Assembly (NCBI RefSeq): GCF_004342285.1
Contig: NZ_SMCV01000007.1
Span: 62,001 to 126,000, forward strand
Reading direction: 5' to 3'
Origin: Klebsiella sp. BIGb0138
GTDB taxonomy: Bacteria > Pseudomonadota > Gammaproteobacteria > Enterobacterales > Enterobacteriaceae
DNA: 64,000 bases
The notes beneath the pieces are model-generated. The model saw only the letters and a list, made by a program, of their open reading frames with translations, searched no databases and was not told where the DNA came from. The position numbers and the translations under genes are program-made. Below, in pieces: positions 32,195 to 42,200 of this stretch (the stretch's first letter is position 1; every line of letters begins with the position of its first letter).

Positions 32195-33193
32195 ATGAAA
32201 ACGTTAGGTGAATTTATTGTCGAAAAGCAACACGAGTTCTCCCACGCAACCGGCGAGCTTACTGCTTTGTTGTCGGCGATAAAGTTAGGCGCCAAGATCA
32301 TCCACCGCGATATCAACAAGGCCGGTCTGGTCGATATCCTGGGTGCCAGCGGTGCTGAGAACGTTCAGGGTGAGGTACAGCAAAAACTCGACCTGTTCGC
32401 CAATGAAAAATTGAAAGCTGCACTGCGAGCGCGCGATATCGTCGCCGGGATCGCCTCTGAAGAAGAAGATGAGATCGTCGTCTTTGAAGGCTGTGAACAC
32501 GCGAAATACGTGGTGCTCATGGACCCTCTGGATGGTTCCTCTAACATCGACGTTAACGTCTCCGTGGGGACGATCTTCTCCATCTACCGTCGCATAACTC
32601 CGGTTGGCACACCGGTCACCGTTGAAGATTTCCTGCAACCGGGCAGTCAGCAGGTCGCCGCAGGCTACGTGGTTTACGGCTCCTCCACCATGCTGGTCTA
32701 CACCACCGGCTGCGGGGTACACGCCTTTACCTACGATCCTTCACTCGGCGTGTTCTGCCTGTCCCAGGAGCGCATGCGCTTCCCGGAAAAGGGCAACACC
32801 TACTCGATCAACGAAGGCAACTACATCAAGTTCCCGCTGGGCGTGAAGAAGTACATCAAATTCTGTCAGGAAGAGGATACCGGAACCCAGCGCCCGTACA
32901 CCTCGCGCTATATCGGCTCGCTGGTGGCGGATTTCCACCGCAACCTGCTGAAAGGCGGGATCTATCTGTATCCAAGCACCGCCAGCCACCCGGACGGTAA
33001 GCTGCGTCTGCTGTACGAATGCAACCCGATGGCGTTCCTTGCCGAACAGGCGGGCGGTAAAGCCAGCGACGGTAAAGAGCGTATTCTGGACATTATCCCG
33101 ACCAGCCTGCACCAGCGCCGTTCTTTCTTCGTCGGCAACAACCACATGGTTGAAGACGTCGAAAACTTTATTAAAGAGTTCCCGGACGCGTAA
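32195..33193 (+). CDS. fbp: Fructose-1,6-bisphosphatase class 1
   Basis: The 332-residue gluconeogenic enzyme hydrolyses fructose-1,6-bisphosphate to fructose-6-phosphate and is inhibited by AMP. The metal-site motif [23 protein letters not shown] (about 110-132) is intact, as is the substrate region [15 protein letters not shown], and the C-terminal half ends NFIKEFPDA as in E. coli. ATG 32195 has GGGAACGGGTT upstream, a moderate ribosome site. It is divergent from mpl and convergent with yjfF. The 175-base gap to mpl is A+T-rich and presumably holds both promoters. Confidence 0.98.
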   Translation: MKTLGEFIVEKQHEFSHATGELTALLSAIKLGAKIIHRDINKAGLVDILGASGAENVQGEVQQKLDLFANEKLKAALRARDIVAGIASEEEDEIVVFEGCEHAKYVVLMDPLDGSSNIDVNVSVGTIFSIYRRITPVGTPVTVEDFLQPGSQQVAAGYVVYGSSTMLVYTTGCGVHAFTYDPSLGVFCLSQERMRFPEKGNTYSINEGNYIKFPLGVKKYIKFCQEEDTGTQRPYTSRYIGSLVADFHRNLLKGGIYLYPSTASHPDGKLRLLYECNPMAFLAEQAGGKASDGKERILDIIPTSLHQRRSFFVGNNHMVEDVENFIKEFPDA

Positions 33194-33237
33194 GGCATCC
33201 CTGTTCCCCTCTCGCCTGGCGGGAGGGGTCTCTGCTG

Positions 33238-34236
33238 CTAACGGTGCGCCGTACCGCTCACCCGCGTGACCGGCGAGTTCTGCCGATTCTCCCACAGCAC
33301 CGTCAATCCGCGCTGCAGCGCGATAAAGATAAACAGCAGGATGCCGATGGCGATTTTCGTCCACCACGAACTGAGGGTCCCGTCGAAGTTGATGTAGGTC
33401 TGAATCAGCCCCTGAATCGCCACCCCGAACAGCGTTCCCAGCACCGTACCGACGCCGCCGCTCAGCAGCGTGCCGCCAATCACCACCGACGCAATCGCGT
33501 CCAGCTCGACGCCGACGCCGGCGAGGGCATAGCCGGCCTGGGTGTAAATCGAAAACACGATCCCCGCCAGCGTCGCCAGCCCGGTGGACAGCATATAGAT
33601 CCGAATCGTGGTGCCGCGGGTCGAAATCCCCATCAGGTTAGCCGAAATCGCGCTGCCGCCGAGGGCATACACCTGGTTGCCGAAGCGGGTACGGTGGGCC
33701 ATAAAAATGCCCGCCACCACCACCAGCAGCATCAGCAGCCCCATCGCGCTCAGGCGACCGCCGCCGGGAATCGTCCACGCCAGCCCGGACAGAGTGTCAT
33801 ACAGCGGGTGATCGATAGGAATCGACTCTTCGGACACCAGATAGCTGACGCCGCGCAGAAAAAACATGCCGGCGAGGGTAATGATGAAAGCCGGGATCTT
33901 CAGGGTATCGATGAGCCAGCCCATCAGCGCGCCGAAGACGCAGCCCATCGCCAGCACCAGCGGGAACGCCAGCAGCGGGTCGATCCCCCAGGTACCAATG
34001 GCTTTCGCCAGGAACACGCCGGTGAAGGCGATCACCGACCCCACCGACAGATCGATCCCGCCGGAGAGGATCACGAAGGTCATCCCCACCGCAATGATGC
34101 CGAGAAAGGCGTTATCGGTGAGAATATTGCAGATGACCCGCGTCGAAGCAAAGCCGGGAAACTGGGTTAAGCAGTAGAGATAGCCCAGCGCGAAGACGGC
34201 GAGGGTGATCATCAACGGTAAATTACGTTTTATCAT
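33238..34236 (-). CDS. yjfF: Galactofuranose ABC transporter permease YjfF
   Basis: A 332-residue inner-membrane permease of the BPD_transp_2 (ribose/galactose) family with about eight to ten membrane helices. With YtfT it forms the channel that imports galactofuranose. The GVTFVILSGGIDLSVGSV-like block here reads GMTFVILSGGIDLSVGSVIAF, the family signature. I chose ATG 34236 (AAAGGAG nine bases upstream); GTG 34242 is possible. The start overlaps the end of ytfT by 14 bases, implying translational coupling. It is the last gene of ytfQ-ytfR-ytfT-yjfF. Confidence 0.96.
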   Translation of the reverse strand: MIKRNLPLMITLAVFALGYLYCLTQFPGFASTRVICNILTDNAFLGIIAVGMTFVILSGGIDLSVGSVIAFTGVFLAKAIGTWGIDPLLAFPLVLAMGCVFGALMGWLIDTLKIPAFIITLAGMFFLRGVSYLVSEESIPIDHPLYDTLSGLAWTIPGGGRLSAMGLLMLLVVVAGIFMAHRTRFGNQVYALGGSAISANLMGISTRGTTIRIYMLSTGLATLAGIVFSIYTQAGYALAGVGVELDAIASVVIGGTLLSGGVGTVLGTLFGVAIQGLIQTYINFDGTLSSWWTKIAIGILLFIFIALQRGLTVLWENRQNSPVTRVSGTAHR

Positions 34237-35248
34237 GGCCACGCACTCCTTTCAGTAAGCCGATAAAGCGCGGCGACTGGACGATCAACACGCACAGTAC
34301 CACCACCGCCTTGACGACCTGGTTCAGCTCCGGCGGGAACCCCGACAGCAGGATCCCGGTATTCATCCCCTGGATGATCAGGGCCCCAACCACCGACAGC
34401 AGCAGGTTAAAGCGACCGCCCATCAGCGACCCGCCGCCGATCACCACCGCCAGGATGGCGTCGAGCTCCAGCCACAGCCCGGCGTTGTTGGCATCGGCGC
34501 CGCGGATATCCGCCGTGACGATAACCCCGGCAATGGCTGCGCAAATCCCACTCAGCACATAGGCCAGCATCACCACAATCCGGGTATTAACCCCGGCGTT
34601 TTTCGCCGCCCGAATGTTGATCCCCACCGCTTCGATAAACATCCCGAGCGCCGTTTTACGGGTAAACAGCCAGAACAGCAGCAGCGTCATGGCGGCGATC
34701 AGCACCGGCATCGGCAGCAGCAGCAGCGAGCCGCTGCCGAGCCATGCCAGATGCGGCGAGTCAAAGGTGACAATTTGCCCGGAGGTGATCAGCTGGGCGA
34801 CGCCGCGTCCGGCCACCATCAGGATCAGCGTGGCCACGAACGGCTGGATCTTCAGCACCGCCACCAGTACACCGTTCCATAGGCCGGCCAACGCTCCGGC
34901 CGCCAGCGCCGACAGCAGCACCACCGGCAGGCTGTGACCGGAGACGGTCATCGAGGCCGCGGTGGCGCCGGCAATCGCCATCACCGCGCCGACCGACAGG
35001 TCAATCCCGCCGGTGGCAATCACCAGCGTCATCCCCATCGCCAGCAGCGCCACCGGCGCGGCGCGATTGAGAATATCCACGGGGCTGCCGAACAGACGGC
35101 CATCCTGCAGCACAATCTGGAAGAAGTGCGGCGACACCAGGCTGTCCACCACCAGCACCAGGATCAGGGCGATAAGTTGCGGCATGCCCTTCGGCCAGGT
35201 GAAGCGCCGTTTGGGCTGGCCGGTTTGCGGAAGAGATCGAGGCATCAT
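34223..35248 (-). CDS. ytfT: Galactofuranose ABC transporter permease YtfT
   Basis: A 341-residue permease of the ribose/galactose-type ABC family and partner of YjfF. The hydrophilic N-terminus (MMPRSLPQTGQPKRRFTWPKG) is followed by about eight to ten membrane helices and the signature GMTLVIATGGIDLSVGAVMAI. ATG 35248 has GGAG six bases upstream; an adjacent second ATG (35245) is also possible. It lies 11 bases after ytfR and overlaps yjfF by 14 bases. Confidence 0.96.
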   Translation of the reverse strand: MMPRSLPQTGQPKRRFTWPKGMPQLIALILVLVVDSLVSPHFFQIVLQDGRLFGSPVDILNRAAPVALLAMGMTLVIATGGIDLSVGAVMAIAGATAASMTVSGHSLPVVLLSALAAGALAGLWNGVLVAVLKIQPFVATLILMVAGRGVAQLITSGQIVTFDSPHLAWLGSGSLLLLPMPVLIAAMTLLLFWLFTRKTALGMFIEAVGINIRAAKNAGVNTRIVVMLAYVLSGICAAIAGVIVTADIRGADANNAGLWLELDAILAVVIGGGSLMGGRFNLLLSVVGALIIQGMNTGILLSGFPPELNQVVKAVVVLCVLIVQSPRFIGLLKGVRGHDKT

Positions 35249-35259
35249 GGTTTACTCCT

Positions 35260-36762
35260 TTATGCCGCAATAGCGTTCATGATCGCCGGCACGGAGAGCT
35301 CGGCGAGGGGGATCTCCGCCACCTGTTGGCGATCGCGCATGATAATCACCCGATCGGCATAGCCCACCAGCTCCTCCAGCTCCGAGGAGATCACCAGCAG
35401 CGCCAGGCCGTCGGCGCACAGGGTTTCAATCAGCCGGATGATCTCCGCATGCGCGCCGACATCGATACCGCGCGTCGGCTCATCAAGGATCAGAAATTGC
35501 GGCCTGGTCAGCAGCCAGCGGGAGAGCAACACCTTCTGCTGGTTGCCGCCGGAGAGAAATTCAATCGGTTGTTCGCGGCTGGGGGTACGAATACCCAGCT
35601 GGCGGATAAAGCGATCGGCAATGTCATTTTGCTCGCGCCGGGGGATGGGGCGCAGCCAGCCGCGCTGGGCCTGCAGCGCCAGCACGATATTTTCCCGCAC
35701 CGAGGCCGCGGCGATAATGCCGTCGGTCTTGCGATCCTCAGGGCAGAAACCGATTCCCAGGCTGGAGGCCTGATGCGGCGAGCGCAACGCCTGCTGTTTC
35801 CCTTTGATCCACGCTTTGCCGCTGTCGGCCGGTTTAATCCCGAAAATGACCTCCGCCGTTTCGGTACGCCCGGAGCCCAGCAGCCCCGCCAGGCCGACAA
35901 TCTCGCCGGGGCGAACCTGCAGATCAAACGGGGCGATGGTGCCTTTCTTACCAAAACCGGCGAACGCCGCCACCGGTTTGTCGCTGAGCAAGGTACGGCC
36001 CGCACGATGCAGGGCATCATGCTCCAGCTCGCGGCCAAGCATCATTTTCACCAGCTCGATCTGCGGCAGCTCGGCGGTTTCCCGGCAGCCGACAAAACCG
36101 CCGTTGCGCAAAACGGTAATCCGGTCGCTGACGGCATACACCTGGTCAAGGAAATGGGTGACGAAAATCAGGCTGACGCCGTCATCGCGCAGCTGGCGCA
36201 TCAGGGTGAAGAGCATCTCCACCTCCTGGGTATCCAGACTGGCGGTCGGCTCGTCGAGGATCAGCACTCTGGCCGAGAGGTCAATAGCCCGGCAGATGGC
36301 GACAATCTGCTGCATCGCCACCGAAAAGCGGTTAAGCGGTTCGCGGACGTCGAGGGAAAAACCGTAGGAGGCCATCAGTGACGTCGCGCGCTTTTCCATC
36401 TCTTTGCGCCGCAGCAGGCCAAAGCGACGGGGTTCACGACCGATAAACAGATTGTCCGCCACCGACATGTTGGGCAGCAGATTCACCTCCTGATACACCG
36501 TGCCGATGCCCAGCTGCTGGGCATGAGCGGTATTTTTCGGCGATATTTGCTCTCCTTCCAGCCATATCGCCCCACGATCGGCATGATAGACGCCGGTGAG
36601 CGCTTTGATCAGCGTCGACTTGCCCGCCCCGTTTTCGCCCAGCAGGGCCATGATTTCGCCGCGCCGCAGGCTGAAATTGACGTTATCCAGCGCTTTAACG
36701 CCGGGGAAGAATTTGCTAAGTCCTTCCGTGCGAAGGATTTCCTGGCGTGCCTCGGCGTTCAT
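35260..36762 (-). CDS. ytfR: Galactofuranose ABC transporter ATP-binding protein YtfR
   Basis: A 500-residue protein with two ABC ATPase domains in tandem, as in RbsA/MglA. The first has Walker A GENGAGKST (about 41-49) and Walker B LILDEPTAS. The second has the degenerate P-loop GLLGSGRTE, the signature LSGGNQQK and a second Walker B LILDEPTRG. ATG 36762 gives a protein of the E. coli length; GTG 36774 would add four residues. It is separated from ytfQ by a REP unit. Energy from ATP drives uptake through YtfT-YjfF. Confidence 0.96.
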   Translation of the reverse strand: MNAEARQEILRTEGLSKFFPGVKALDNVNFSLRRGEIMALLGENGAGKSTLIKALTGVYHADRGAIWLEGEQISPKNTAHAQQLGIGTVYQEVNLLPNMSVADNLFIGREPRRFGLLRRKEMEKRATSLMASYGFSLDVREPLNRFSVAMQQIVAICRAIDLSARVLILDEPTASLDTQEVEMLFTLMRQLRDDGVSLIFVTHFLDQVYAVSDRITVLRNGGFVGCRETAELPQIELVKMMLGRELEHDALHRAGRTLLSDKPVAAFAGFGKKGTIAPFDLQVRPGEIVGLAGLLGSGRTETAEVIFGIKPADSGKAWIKGKQQALRSPHQASSLGIGFCPEDRKTDGIIAAASVRENIVLALQAQRGWLRPIPRREQNDIADRFIRQLGIRTPSREQPIEFLSGGNQQKVLLSRWLLTRPQFLILDEPTRGIDVGAHAEIIRLIETLCADGLALLVISSELEELVGYADRVIIMRDRQQVAEIPLAELSVPAIMNAIAA

Positions 36763-36789
36763 ATTCGCTCTCACCCTCCCAGTATTTCA

Positions 36790-36826
36790 GGCTAGCCCGG
36801 GCGGCGCAGCGCCCCGCCCGGCTATC
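36790..36826. repeat. REP unit between ytfQ and ytfR
   Basis: GCTAGCCCGGGCGG-CGCAGCG-CCCCGCCCGGCTAT forms a long GC stem of the REP type. It lies inside the ABC operon just after the binding-protein gene, the place where such units in the malE and hisJ operons protect the upstream mRNA and raise binding-protein yield. Confidence 0.75.
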
Positions 36827-36841
36827 GGTTTCGCACACCAC

Positions 36842-37798
36842 TCAGTAGCCCATATTTTTCTTCTTCTCGAGCTCTTCTTGCGCCGTATCCGGCAGGTAGA
36901 GCATCGATTTGGTCAGGGTCAGCTTCTCAGGCACGGTGCCGTCTTTCTTATATTTCTCCAGCGCATCAAACGCCGGGCCGGCCATGTTCGGCGTCAGTTC
37001 GACGTTAGCGTTCGCCTCGCCCGCGATCATCGCTTTATAAATATCCGGTACGCCGTCAATCGAGCCGGTGAGGATATCTTTGCCCGGTTTCAGCCCCGCT
37101 TCTTTAATCGCCTGGATAGCGCCGATCGCCATGTCATCGTTATGGGCGTAAACCATGCAAATGTTCTTGCCGTTGTTTTCGGCTTTGATAAAGCTCTCCA
37201 TCACCTCTTTCCCTTTGCTGCGGGTAAAGTCGCCGGACTGAGAGCGAATAATTTTGATGTTGGAGGCTTTGGCAATCGCGTCGGCAAAGCCTTTCTTACG
37301 GTCAATCGCCACGCTCGCCCCGACGGTCCCCTGCAGTTCCACCACGTTGCACGGCTTACCGGCGACGGTTTTCACCAGCCAGTCGCCAATCAGCTGGCCT
37401 TCCAGCACGTTGTTGGCGGTCACGGTGGTCATGTAGAGATCTTTGTCTTTCACCTCAATCGAGCGGTCGAGCAGGAACACCGGAATTTTGGCCTCTTTGG
37501 CCTCTTTCAGCACCGGCTCCCAGCCGGTGGCCACCACCGGAGCGATAAAGATGGCGTCGACGCCCTGAGCAATAAAGGAGCGGACGGCCTTAATCTGGTT
37601 TTCCTGTTTTTGCTGACCGTCGGCAATCTTCAGGGTGATACCGCGTTTAGCGGCCTCCTCCTTCGCGACGTTGGTTTCGGCCGCACGCCAGCCGGATTCA
37701 GATCCGACCTGCGAAAATCCTACGGTCAGAGGGGCAGCCATTGCCATAGACGACATAGCTGCGGAAACTGCTGTGACAAGAAGTAAGCGCTTCCACAT
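36842..37798 (-). CDS. ytfQ: Galactofuranose-binding periplasmic protein YtfQ
   Basis: A 318-residue periplasmic solute-binding protein (ribose/galactose type) with a signal peptide MWKRLLLVTAVSAAMSSMAMA cleaved before APLTVGFSQ. E. coli YtfQ binds furanose galactose with high affinity. The two-lobed fold is visible, with AIFIAPVVATGWEPVLKEAKEAKIPVFLLDR and the typical YAHNDDMAIGAIQAIKEAGLKPGKDI near residues 215-240. It is the first gene of the operon. Two palindromes upstream, one fitting GalR/GalS, suggest galactose-linked control. Start ATG 37798 follows GAGGATCATTTT. Confidence 0.97.
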   Translation of the reverse strand: MWKRLLLVTAVSAAMSSMAMAAPLTVGFSQVGSESGWRAAETNVAKEEAAKRGITLKIADGQQKQENQIKAVRSFIAQGVDAIFIAPVVATGWEPVLKEAKEAKIPVFLLDRSIEVKDKDLYMTTVTANNVLEGQLIGDWLVKTVAGKPCNVVELQGTVGASVAIDRKKGFADAIAKASNIKIIRSQSGDFTRSKGKEVMESFIKAENNGKNICMVYAHNDDMAIGAIQAIKEAGLKPGKDILTGSIDGVPDIYKAMIAGEANANVELTPNMAGPAFDALEKYKKDGTVPEKLTLTKSMLYLPDTAQEELEKKKNMGY

Positions 37799-37862
37799 AA
37801 AATGATCCTCGTCGGGTTGCTGTAAGTTAAATCGTCATCTGCGGACAAACTATAGACAACCC

Positions 37863-37889
37863 GTGATGTAACTGAATGCGTTACATCAC
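37863..37889. promoter_or_regulatory. 10-bp inverted repeat at the ytfQ promoter
   Basis: GTGATGTAAC (37863-37872) and GTTACATCAC (37880-37889) are perfect inverted copies around a 7-base spacer. The likely minus-strand -10 is TATAGT (37854-37849), so the repeat covers the -35 region. The binding protein is not known. Confidence 0.6.
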
Positions 37890-38021
37890 ACTTCGAAAAA
37901 GTAAATCAAATGTTAAGTTCCGCGATTTACTGTCGCTGAGAGCGGATAAGGCTTCGCGGCTCTCGCTGCCAATATCGTGTCAGTCAAAATTTTTCACCGG
38001 TTGTGATAGCAAACAGATGCA

Positions 38022-38037
38022 GTGTAAGCGATTACAT
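38022..38037. promoter_or_regulatory. GalR/GalS-type operator upstream of ytfQ
   Basis: GTGTAAGCGATTACAT fits the GalR/GalS consensus GTGNAANCGNTTNCAC at 11 of 12 fixed positions. It is 224 bases upstream of ytfQ and 165 bases before ppa. E. coli ytfQ has been reported as a GalR target. The remainder of 37799-38201 shows no gene; TATAAT at 38156-38161 is the probable ppa -10. Confidence 0.7.
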
Positions 38038-38201
38038 TATTTTATTCAGGATGCGGCTATGTTTATGGATTTTCAGGTTGTTTTGCGCTGAAAAATTCAG
38101 ACTTCTTCCCGGCGCCCGGAAGAAAAAGAAGCGAAGACATTCGATGTGAGTTGGCTATAATACCGGGCACTTGTTTGCCATACATTTTAAAGGAAACAGA
38201 C

Positions 38202-38732
38202 ATGAGCTTACTCAACGTACCTGCGGGTAAAGATCTGCCGGAAGATATCTACGTCGTGATCGAGATCCCGGCTAACGCGGACCCAATCAAATACGAAGTC
38301 GACAAAGAGAGCGGTGCACTGTTCGTCGATCGCTTCATGTCCACTGCGATGTTCTATCCGTGCAACTACGGCTATATCAACCACACCCTGTCTCTGGACG
38401 GCGACCCGGTTGACGTGCTGGTCCCGACGCCGTATCCGCTGGAGCCAGGTTCAGTGATCCGCTGCCGTCCGGTTGGCGTTCTGAAAATGACCGATGAGTC
38501 GGGTGAAGATGCGAAGCTGGTTGCGGTACCGCACACCAAGCTGAGCAAAGAGTACGATCACATCAAAGATGTGAACGACCTGCCGGAACTGCTGAAAGCT
38601 CAGATCACTCACTTCTTCGAGCACTACAAAGATCTGGAAAAAGGCAAGTGGGTGAAAGTTGACGGTTGGGACAATGCTGAAGCGGCGAAAGCTGAAATCA
38701 TTGCTTCCTTCGAGCGCGCTGCGAAGAAATAA
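38202..38732 (+). CDS. ppa: Inorganic pyrophosphatase
   Basis: The 176-residue family I enzyme hydrolyses pyrophosphate to phosphate, driving nucleotide and protein synthesis. The metal-binding signature DGDPVDVLV (about 66-74) is intact, with the conserved [18 protein letters not shown] and YPCNYGYI blocks. I chose ATG 38202 because AAAGGAAACAG is directly upstream and the protein begins [18 protein letters not shown] like E. coli. An upstream in-frame codon (38151) overlaps the promoter. A strong terminator follows. The chpS-chpB toxin-antitoxin pair found next to ppa in E. coli K-12 is absent. Confidence 0.98.
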   Translation: MSLLNVPAGKDLPEDIYVVIEIPANADPIKYEVDKESGALFVDRFMSTAMFYPCNYGYINHTLSLDGDPVDVLVPTPYPLEPGSVIRCRPVGVLKMTDESGEDAKLVAVPHTKLSKEYDHIKDVNDLPELLKAQITHFFEHYKDLEKGKWVKVDGWDNAEAAKAEIIASFERAAKK

Positions 38733-38751
38733 GTTCGCTTCTGCCTCACAA

Positions 38752-38789
38752 CCCTGAACGCCGGTCTCCCGGTCAGTAGGGGTTTTTTT
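38752..38789 (+). terminator. Rho-independent terminator of ppa
   Basis: CCCTGA-ACG-CCGG and CCGGTCAG-TAGGGG fold into a stem with a small bulge, followed by TTTTTTT (38783-38789), 19 bases after the ppa stop. Confidence 0.85.
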
Positions 38790-38831
38790 ATGCCTGCGAT
38801 TTACCTGCGCCGCGCCAATCCGCGATAGCCG

Positions 38832-38862
38832 CAAAAAAACAACGCCACCCGAGGGTGGCGTT
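38832..38862 (-). terminator. Rho-independent terminator of tamA-tamB-ytfP
   Basis: AACGCCACC (38841-38849) pairs with GGTGGCGTT (38854-38862) around CGAG. On the minus strand the stem is followed by G then seven U residues (38839-38833). It lies 8 bases after the ytfP stop. Confidence 0.9.
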
Positions 38863-38869
38863 GCCGTGG

Positions 38870-39214
38870 TTAATACTGGTCTCTGTCTAACCAGTTGCCG
38901 TTCTCTATCAGCGTGAAGCCCTCAACGGGGCGTTGATAGACATACATCCATGCGCTGCCATAAGGCGTCTGGATCAGGTGACGTGCGTATTCACCGCCTT
39001 TAGTGCGCAGGGCGTCCAGTTCGGCCAGCGTCGATGCGTCAATACGATACACTTCACCATGTACTGTGCCCTCACCCGGCACCGCGCCTGGATAGTGGCC
39101 CAGGCTGTACAGCTGATAATCGTTGACACTATGATCGCCCAGCCACTGAGCGTTAGTCATCCAGTGGCTGTTGCCTTGTTTGCGTCGTAAACTGCCGTAA
39201 ACAAATATTCGCAT
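38870..39214 (-). CDS. ytfP: Gamma-glutamylcyclotransferase-like protein YtfP
   Basis: A 114-residue protein of the GGCT-like (AIG2/BtrG) family. It begins MRIFVYGSLRRKQGNSHWM, where the YGSLR loop forms the oxyanion pocket. The acidic residue expected for catalysis is in the LAELDALRTKGGEYAR stretch. The in vivo substrate is unknown. It follows tamB by 2 bases, so it is the third gene of the tamA-tamB-ytfP operon, the arrangement seen across enterobacteria. A terminator ends the unit. Confidence 0.93.
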   Translation of the reverse strand: MRIFVYGSLRRKQGNSHWMTNAQWLGDHSVNDYQLYSLGHYPGAVPGEGTVHGEVYRIDASTLAELDALRTKGGEYARHLIQTPYGSAWMYVYQRPVEGFTLIENGNWLDRDQY

Positions 39215-39216
39215 TG

Positions 39217-42200
39217 CTAAAACTCAAACTGATAGAGCAAATCGAGAGCCTGGTCTACGCCAGACACCGCTTCCATATATAGCTTAGGCATCAGGCGATA
39301 GCGTAATGTCAGCGTCGCCAGGGAATCAAAGATACCGACCCCATATTTTACCTGCAGACCTGGCAGTACATAGCCGCTGACTACCACCTGGGAGGAGTCG
39401 CCTACTCCCTGGGTATCCAACGCCAAATTGCTTACGCCAAACGTCTCGCCGATTTTACCCACAACCTGACCACTTTGTGCAACCCCCATCCCAATAAGCA
39501 TTGATGTCATTGCGGCACTATCGCTCTGTCCGCTGCTTAAACCCTGGCCACGCAGCAGGTAAGAAAGCGCTTCCTGTTGCGACATCGCCGGGTCGGAGAA
39601 GATTTCCGCCTTCGGCTGATCGGCAGACCCGGTCACCCGTACGCCGGCAATCACATCGTCCTCCGTCGAATCCGGGTTACGAATCGCTTCGATATTCAGC
39701 AATGGCTGATCCGGCGGGCCGGAGAACAGCAGCTCCCCTTTCCGTACGATCAGGTCCTGACCGTAAGCGTGGAAGCGGCCGTCCGGGATATTAATCTGCC
39801 CGTTCAGCCCCAGGCCCTGTTTATCCTGGGCGACCTTCAGATCGCCGGTCAGCCGCGCCTTCAGGCCAAAGGCGTCAAGACGGACGTTATTGCCGACGTG
39901 GATCGTCAGATTACTGTTAATCGGAATACCGGCGCTCTGCTTCTCGATCGGCTGCAGATTTTTATCCAGCATCACCTCATCTGAAGAGACCCCGACGGCG
40001 CTCTCCGGCACATCGTTAACGACAATACGCGCCCACGGTACATCCACGCTGCCATCGAGGCTGAACAGGCTCGGGGTGGCGGTAAAGACCACGTCCGGCG
40101 ACACGTCCAGACGCACCATCGGCGGCACGGTAATCCGGACCCGATTGCCTTTGGCCGCCACCTGCGCGCGCCAGTTGTCGATCTGGGTCCAGTCGGCGTT
40201 GCCGCTCAGGCTAATTTGCCCCTGTCTGGTATTCACGGTGCCCTGGAGCGTCGAACGGGTGCCGGTGAAATTCATCGCCAGCTGGCTCGGCTGCATATCG
40301 AACGGCATAAAGTTACCGTCGATCTCCACGCCGTTGAGCTGCATCTGGCCATACAGCTGCGGGCTTTGCAGGTTGCCGCCGAGGCGCAGACGAGCGTTGA
40401 GCATCCCCGCCGCTTTTTCTCCCCGGGAGAAGATCGGGTTAATCATGGCCAGCGAGAAGTTACTGATGTTCACATTGCCGCCGAGGTTACGTCGGCCCTG
40501 CGGGTCGCTGATCTGCACCTGCCCATCCAGCTGTCCGTTGTTGGTCAGGCGGATCAGCCAGCCGAGCTGGGCGCGGTTGTTATGCAGATCGGCGGTGAGG
40601 TTCAGAGTATCAAAGGCCACCGGCAGCGGCGCATCGTTGACCGTCTGGGTCACTTTCACATTCCGCCCGCTCAGCGTCACCTTGCCCTGCGGCAGCCCCT
40701 CTTTGGTGGTGTCCCAGCTGACATCGGCATTACCGCTGAACACGCCGCTGGCCTGGGTCTCCTGCGGCATAAACGGCTTCAGCATCGCCAGGTCAAAGCG
40801 GTTGAGATTGACGACCGCCCGCCCGGAGGCGCCGGCATCGATGGTTTGCGGCACGCACAGCTCGGCATTCGGGTTGCTCCAGCAATGCGGCCCGATACTG
40901 ATTTTTTGCTCGCGGTTACGATAATCCAGCGCGATGTTGCGCGTCAGGGAAAGCGGACCGACCGGCGTCTGGAAACGGGTGTTGCTCAGCGTCCCCTTCC
41001 AGCGCTCTTCTTTACGATCGAAGCTCCCCGCCAGCGACAGCTGCCCGGAGACCGGATCGCCCTGTACCTTCAGCTGCAGGTCGTGCTGTTTTTCGTTGCC
41101 TTTGGCGTTCAGCTGCACCAGGCTGATGTTCACGCCCGGCTGGCTGATACGATCGACGCGCACGTCGAGGTTGCCGCCAATCTGGTCGCTGGACTTCACG
41201 TCCCCTTTGACGTTGACCTGGGCGATGGTCAGCTCCTGCCAGCGCAGCGCTCGCGCGGTAATATCCGCCAGCAACTGCGGCGCCTCGACGGTACCGCGAA
41301 CTTTCAGCAGCCCCTTCGCCGTTCCGCCGAGACCCGGCAGCGCATTGTCCAGATTCGGCGCATCGATGGTGGCATCCAGATTCAGATCTTTAACCCCCAG
41401 CTCGCCCTTCACTTCGGCGCTGTTCTTACCGAGCGCCAGATGCAGCCCGGGGATTTTCCACTGCATGTAGCTGTTACCCTGCAGCGAACCGCTGACGTCG
41501 ACCTTATTCTGTTTCACGTTACCGGCGATCTTCAGTTCCGGCACCGACATCTGCCAGCTCCCGCCGTACAGGCTGCCCTGCGTTTTAATCAACCCGTTCA
41601 GTTTCGACGGCCAGTCCGGTACCTCTTTCGCCGTATTGATGCCGTCGAGGGTCAGCTCGCCGCGCCAGCTAATCGCCTGCTGCCAGTCCAGCAGCGCCTT
41701 CAGCTCGGTTTTCCCTTCCAGCGCGGCGATAGTCAGCTTATCAAGATTGATCTGCTGTTCATTGCCCTTCGCATTAAGGGTAATTTTGGCCGGCGGCAGC
41801 GACTGCCCTTTTACCGCGGTACTGAAGGCCATGGTGTAGTCGGTCATCTTGCCGCTAAATGTCAGCTGCAAATCGTCGGCCTGGAACTGCTTTTCTCCGC
41901 TAAACGGCCAGTACAGCTGTTTGCTCTTCAGCGTCATATTCAGCGGCAGGCCGGCTTCCGCCAGCTGCGCTTCGGCACGCAATGTCATCGCCACGGCGCC
42001 GGCTAAATCAACGCCGACCTCCAGCTTTTTGCGCACCTCGCCGGCCACTTTCACCGTCACCTTCTCCCCCTTCAGCGGATCGATGTTCAGCGTGCTGTTG
42101 AGGGTGATATCGACCGGCCAGTTGTCCTGCAGCTGGGCGGTTCCCGAGGCGGTTACTTTACCCTGGTCAGAATCGATATCCAGCGTATCCAGCTTCATCT

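Noticed and set aside
40216-42006. Long open frame (596 codons) opposite tamB
   Set aside because: Same antisense artefact; tamB is complete and collinear with its homologue across the region.
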